Assembly: GCA_012510625.1 (NCBI GenBank)
Contig: JAAZHP010000085.1
Span: 1-6,043, forward strand
Reading direction: 5' to 3'
DNA length: 6,043 nucleotides
Source: Bacillota bacterium
GTDB lineage: Bacteria; Bacillota; Dethiobacteria; DTU022
Under the pieces are notes generated by a model. That model saw only the letters and a program-made list of their open reading frames with translations. It did no database searches and had not been told where the DNA came from. Shown in pieces: positions 5,205-6,043 of the stretch (the first letter of the stretch is position 1; each line of letters starts with the position of its first letter). A program made the translations under genes and the position numbers.

Positions 5205-5921
5205 TCAAGCACCCCCTATCCATCTCTTGGCAAGCGCCACCGCCGCAACCGCATCTTTCCCCCAGGCATCGGCTCCCGTGTATTCCCGGACCTGTTCATT
5301 GATCGGGGCGCCTCCAATCATGATTTTTAAGTTTTCCCGCAACCCGGCTGTCTCCAGGGCCTTTATAGTCCCTTCCATCGACTCGAAAGCAAGGGTTAGC
5401 AACCCGCTCATGCCGACAACCTGCGGCTTATACGATATAGCCTCTTCAACAAAAAGTTCCGGAGCAACATCTACTCCCAGGTCCCGCACTTCGAAACCGT
5501 TGATATCGAGCATAAATGTAACGATATTTTTACCGATATCGTGGATATCCCCCTTCACCGTGCCGATAAGAACCCGGCCTAATTTCTGCCCCTTTTCAGT
5601 GCCCGCCTTAGTCCCCGCAGCCAATTCTTCTTTAGGGCCTGAAATCTCCTGTAATAACTGCTCTGTGAGCATCAAACCTGCTCTGGCCCAAGAGGAGTCG
5701 GAAAAAGCCGCTGATATTTGGGTTAGCATCTGGCCTGCCAGCATCAATTCGGCCAGAAAATATCTGCCGCTTTGATAACGCTGACCCACTTCCGCCACCG
5801 CACGGCGGCAGCAATCCATTAACAACAGCGGGGGAAAACCGGATTTCAAGGCTTCCCCGGCTATTTGCAGCGCCTCCGGTTCACGCATTTCCACGATGGC
5901 ATGATAGAGCTTGTCCAGCAT
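5205..5921 (-). CDS. Corrinoid (methylcobalamin-binding) protein, MtbC/MtmC/MtaC-like
   Basis: This 238-residue protein carries a methyl group on a bound cobamide and shuttles it between methyltransferases in the cytoplasm. Residues 1-72 form the helical cap domain (EALKSGFPPLLLM at 23-35, then EVGQRYQSGRYFLAELMLAG at 44-63). The B12-binding Rossmann domain follows from about 115, with GTVKGDIHDIGKN (120-132). There D125-x-H127-x-x-G130 is the DxHxxG motif whose His is the lower axial cobalt ligand. VVGMSGLLT (168-176) and MIGGAPIN (201-208) complete the binding loops. Relatives are usually near 210 residues; the excess is a linker of about 30 residues (about 78-115) rich in Gly, Lys, Glu and Ala. 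The ATG at 5921 has GGGAGGG (5932-5926) just upstream. The next gene starts one base after its TGA stop, which points to translational coupling. No reductive activator (RamA-like) gene or second methyltransferase is in view; these may lie outside the window. Confidence 0.92.
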   Translation of the reverse strand: MLDKLYHAIVEMREPEALQIAGEALKSGFPPLLLMDCCRRAVAEVGQRYQSGRYFLAELMLAGQMLTQISAAFSDSSWARAGLMLTEQLLQEISGPKEELAAGTKAGTEKGQKLGRVLIGTVKGDIHDIGKNIVTFMLDINGFEVRDLGVDVAPELFVEEAISYKPQVVGMSGLLTLAFESMEGTIKALETAGLRENLKIMIGGAPINEQVREYTGADAWGKDAVAAVALAKRWIGGA

Positions 5922-5982
5922 TTTGCCCTCCCAGCATATGCTTTATATACCGGTAAAATAAAACCGCTTTTAAATTGCCTGT

Positions 5983-5993
5983 CCAGAATCTGG
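5983..5993. promoter_or_regulatory. Short palindrome CCAGA-A-TCTGG at the predicted transcription start
   Basis: CCAGA (5983-5987) and TCTGG (5989-5993) are exact inverted copies around one base. They overlap the predicted start of transcription of the corrinoid operon, a position where a bound repressor would block initiation. It is short, so chance is a real possibility. A separate 10-bp palindrome AGCATATGCT (5933-5942) abuts the ribosome site of the same gene. Confidence 0.2.
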
Positions 5994-5997
5994 TTTA

Positions 5998-6028
5998 ATT
6001 ATATCATATCCGGTCCACTAATTGCCAA
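5998..6028 (-). promoter_or_regulatory. Candidate promoter of the corrinoid/URO-D operon
   Basis: On the minus strand there is a perfect TATAAT (6003-5998) preceded by TGA, making an extended -10 element. TTGGCA (6028-6023), five of six to the -35 consensus, lies 19 bases upstream. The spacer is two bases long of ideal, which the extended -10 could offset. Transcription would begin near 5991, giving a leader of about 70 bases. Confidence 0.5.
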
Positions 6029-6043
6029 AAAGTTATTCCTTTC

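Noticed and set aside
5227..5775. 182-codon plus-strand frame
   Set aside because: It is antisense to the corrinoid protein; its Ser/Pro/Thr-rich translation is what codon bias produces on the complementary strand.
5922..6043. Cobalamin riboswitch before the corrinoid operon
   Set aside because: The leader is only about 70 bases and shows no B12-box-like sequence; only short palindromes are present.

Overview
The window reads as a piece of a strictly anaerobic Gram-positive genome of the Clostridia type (Peptococcaceae/Desulfotomaculales or a related acetogen or syntroph). This is inferred from gene content: a corrinoid protein with a uroporphyrinogen-decarboxylase-fold methyltransferase partner, a propionate-type CoA-transferase, a C_GCAxxG_C_C redox protein and a CoA-disulfide-reductase/rhodanese fusion. 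Strong GGAGG-type ribosome sites and sigma-A-like promoters fit the same picture. Nothing in the sequence fixes a genus. I see no transposase, integrase, CRISPR array, tRNA or rRNA.

Layout, left to right. (1) Positions 1-779, minus strand: the 5' part of a propionate CoA-transferase family gene that runs off the left edge. A long open frame on the opposite strand over the same bases is a shadow. (2) 780-1089: a divergent intergenic region with a candidate promoter facing each way, an AT-rich imperfect palindrome next to the CoA-transferase promoter, and a perfect AT-rich 18-bp palindrome just before the next gene's ribosome site. (3) 1090-1605, plus: a seven-cysteine C_GCAxxG_C_C family protein, closed by a clear intrinsic terminator (1638-1668). 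(4) 1713-3721, plus: a two-gene unit made of an FAD/NAD(P)H CoA-disulfide (persulfide) reductase fused to a rhodanese domain, followed 20 bases later by a MoaD/ThiS-like ubiquitin-fold sulfur carrier ending in Gly-Gly. (5) 3722-3856: a convergent intergenic region with overlapping hairpins. (6) 5921-3857, minus: a two-gene unit made of a corrinoid (B12-binding) protein followed, one base after its stop, by a URO-D-fold methyltransferase-like protein. Its candidate promoter lies at 5998-6028.

How the genes may work together. The minus-strand pair on the right looks like the core of a corrinoid-dependent methyl (or other one-carbon) transfer system: the URO-D-like protein would move a methyl group onto or off the cobalt of its partner. 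Its substrate cannot be read from the window. It appears to lack the zinc-ligand Cys/His residues of the MtaA/MtbA coenzyme-M methyltransferases, so its chemistry probably differs. The plus-strand genes form a thiol/sulfur redox block: a Cys-rich redox protein, a CoA-disulfide or persulfide reductase with rhodanese, and a sulfur-carrier protein. The most interesting points are the possible rhodanese-to-MoaD-like sulfur relay, the zinc-site-deviant methyltransferase, and the palindromic operator candidates.
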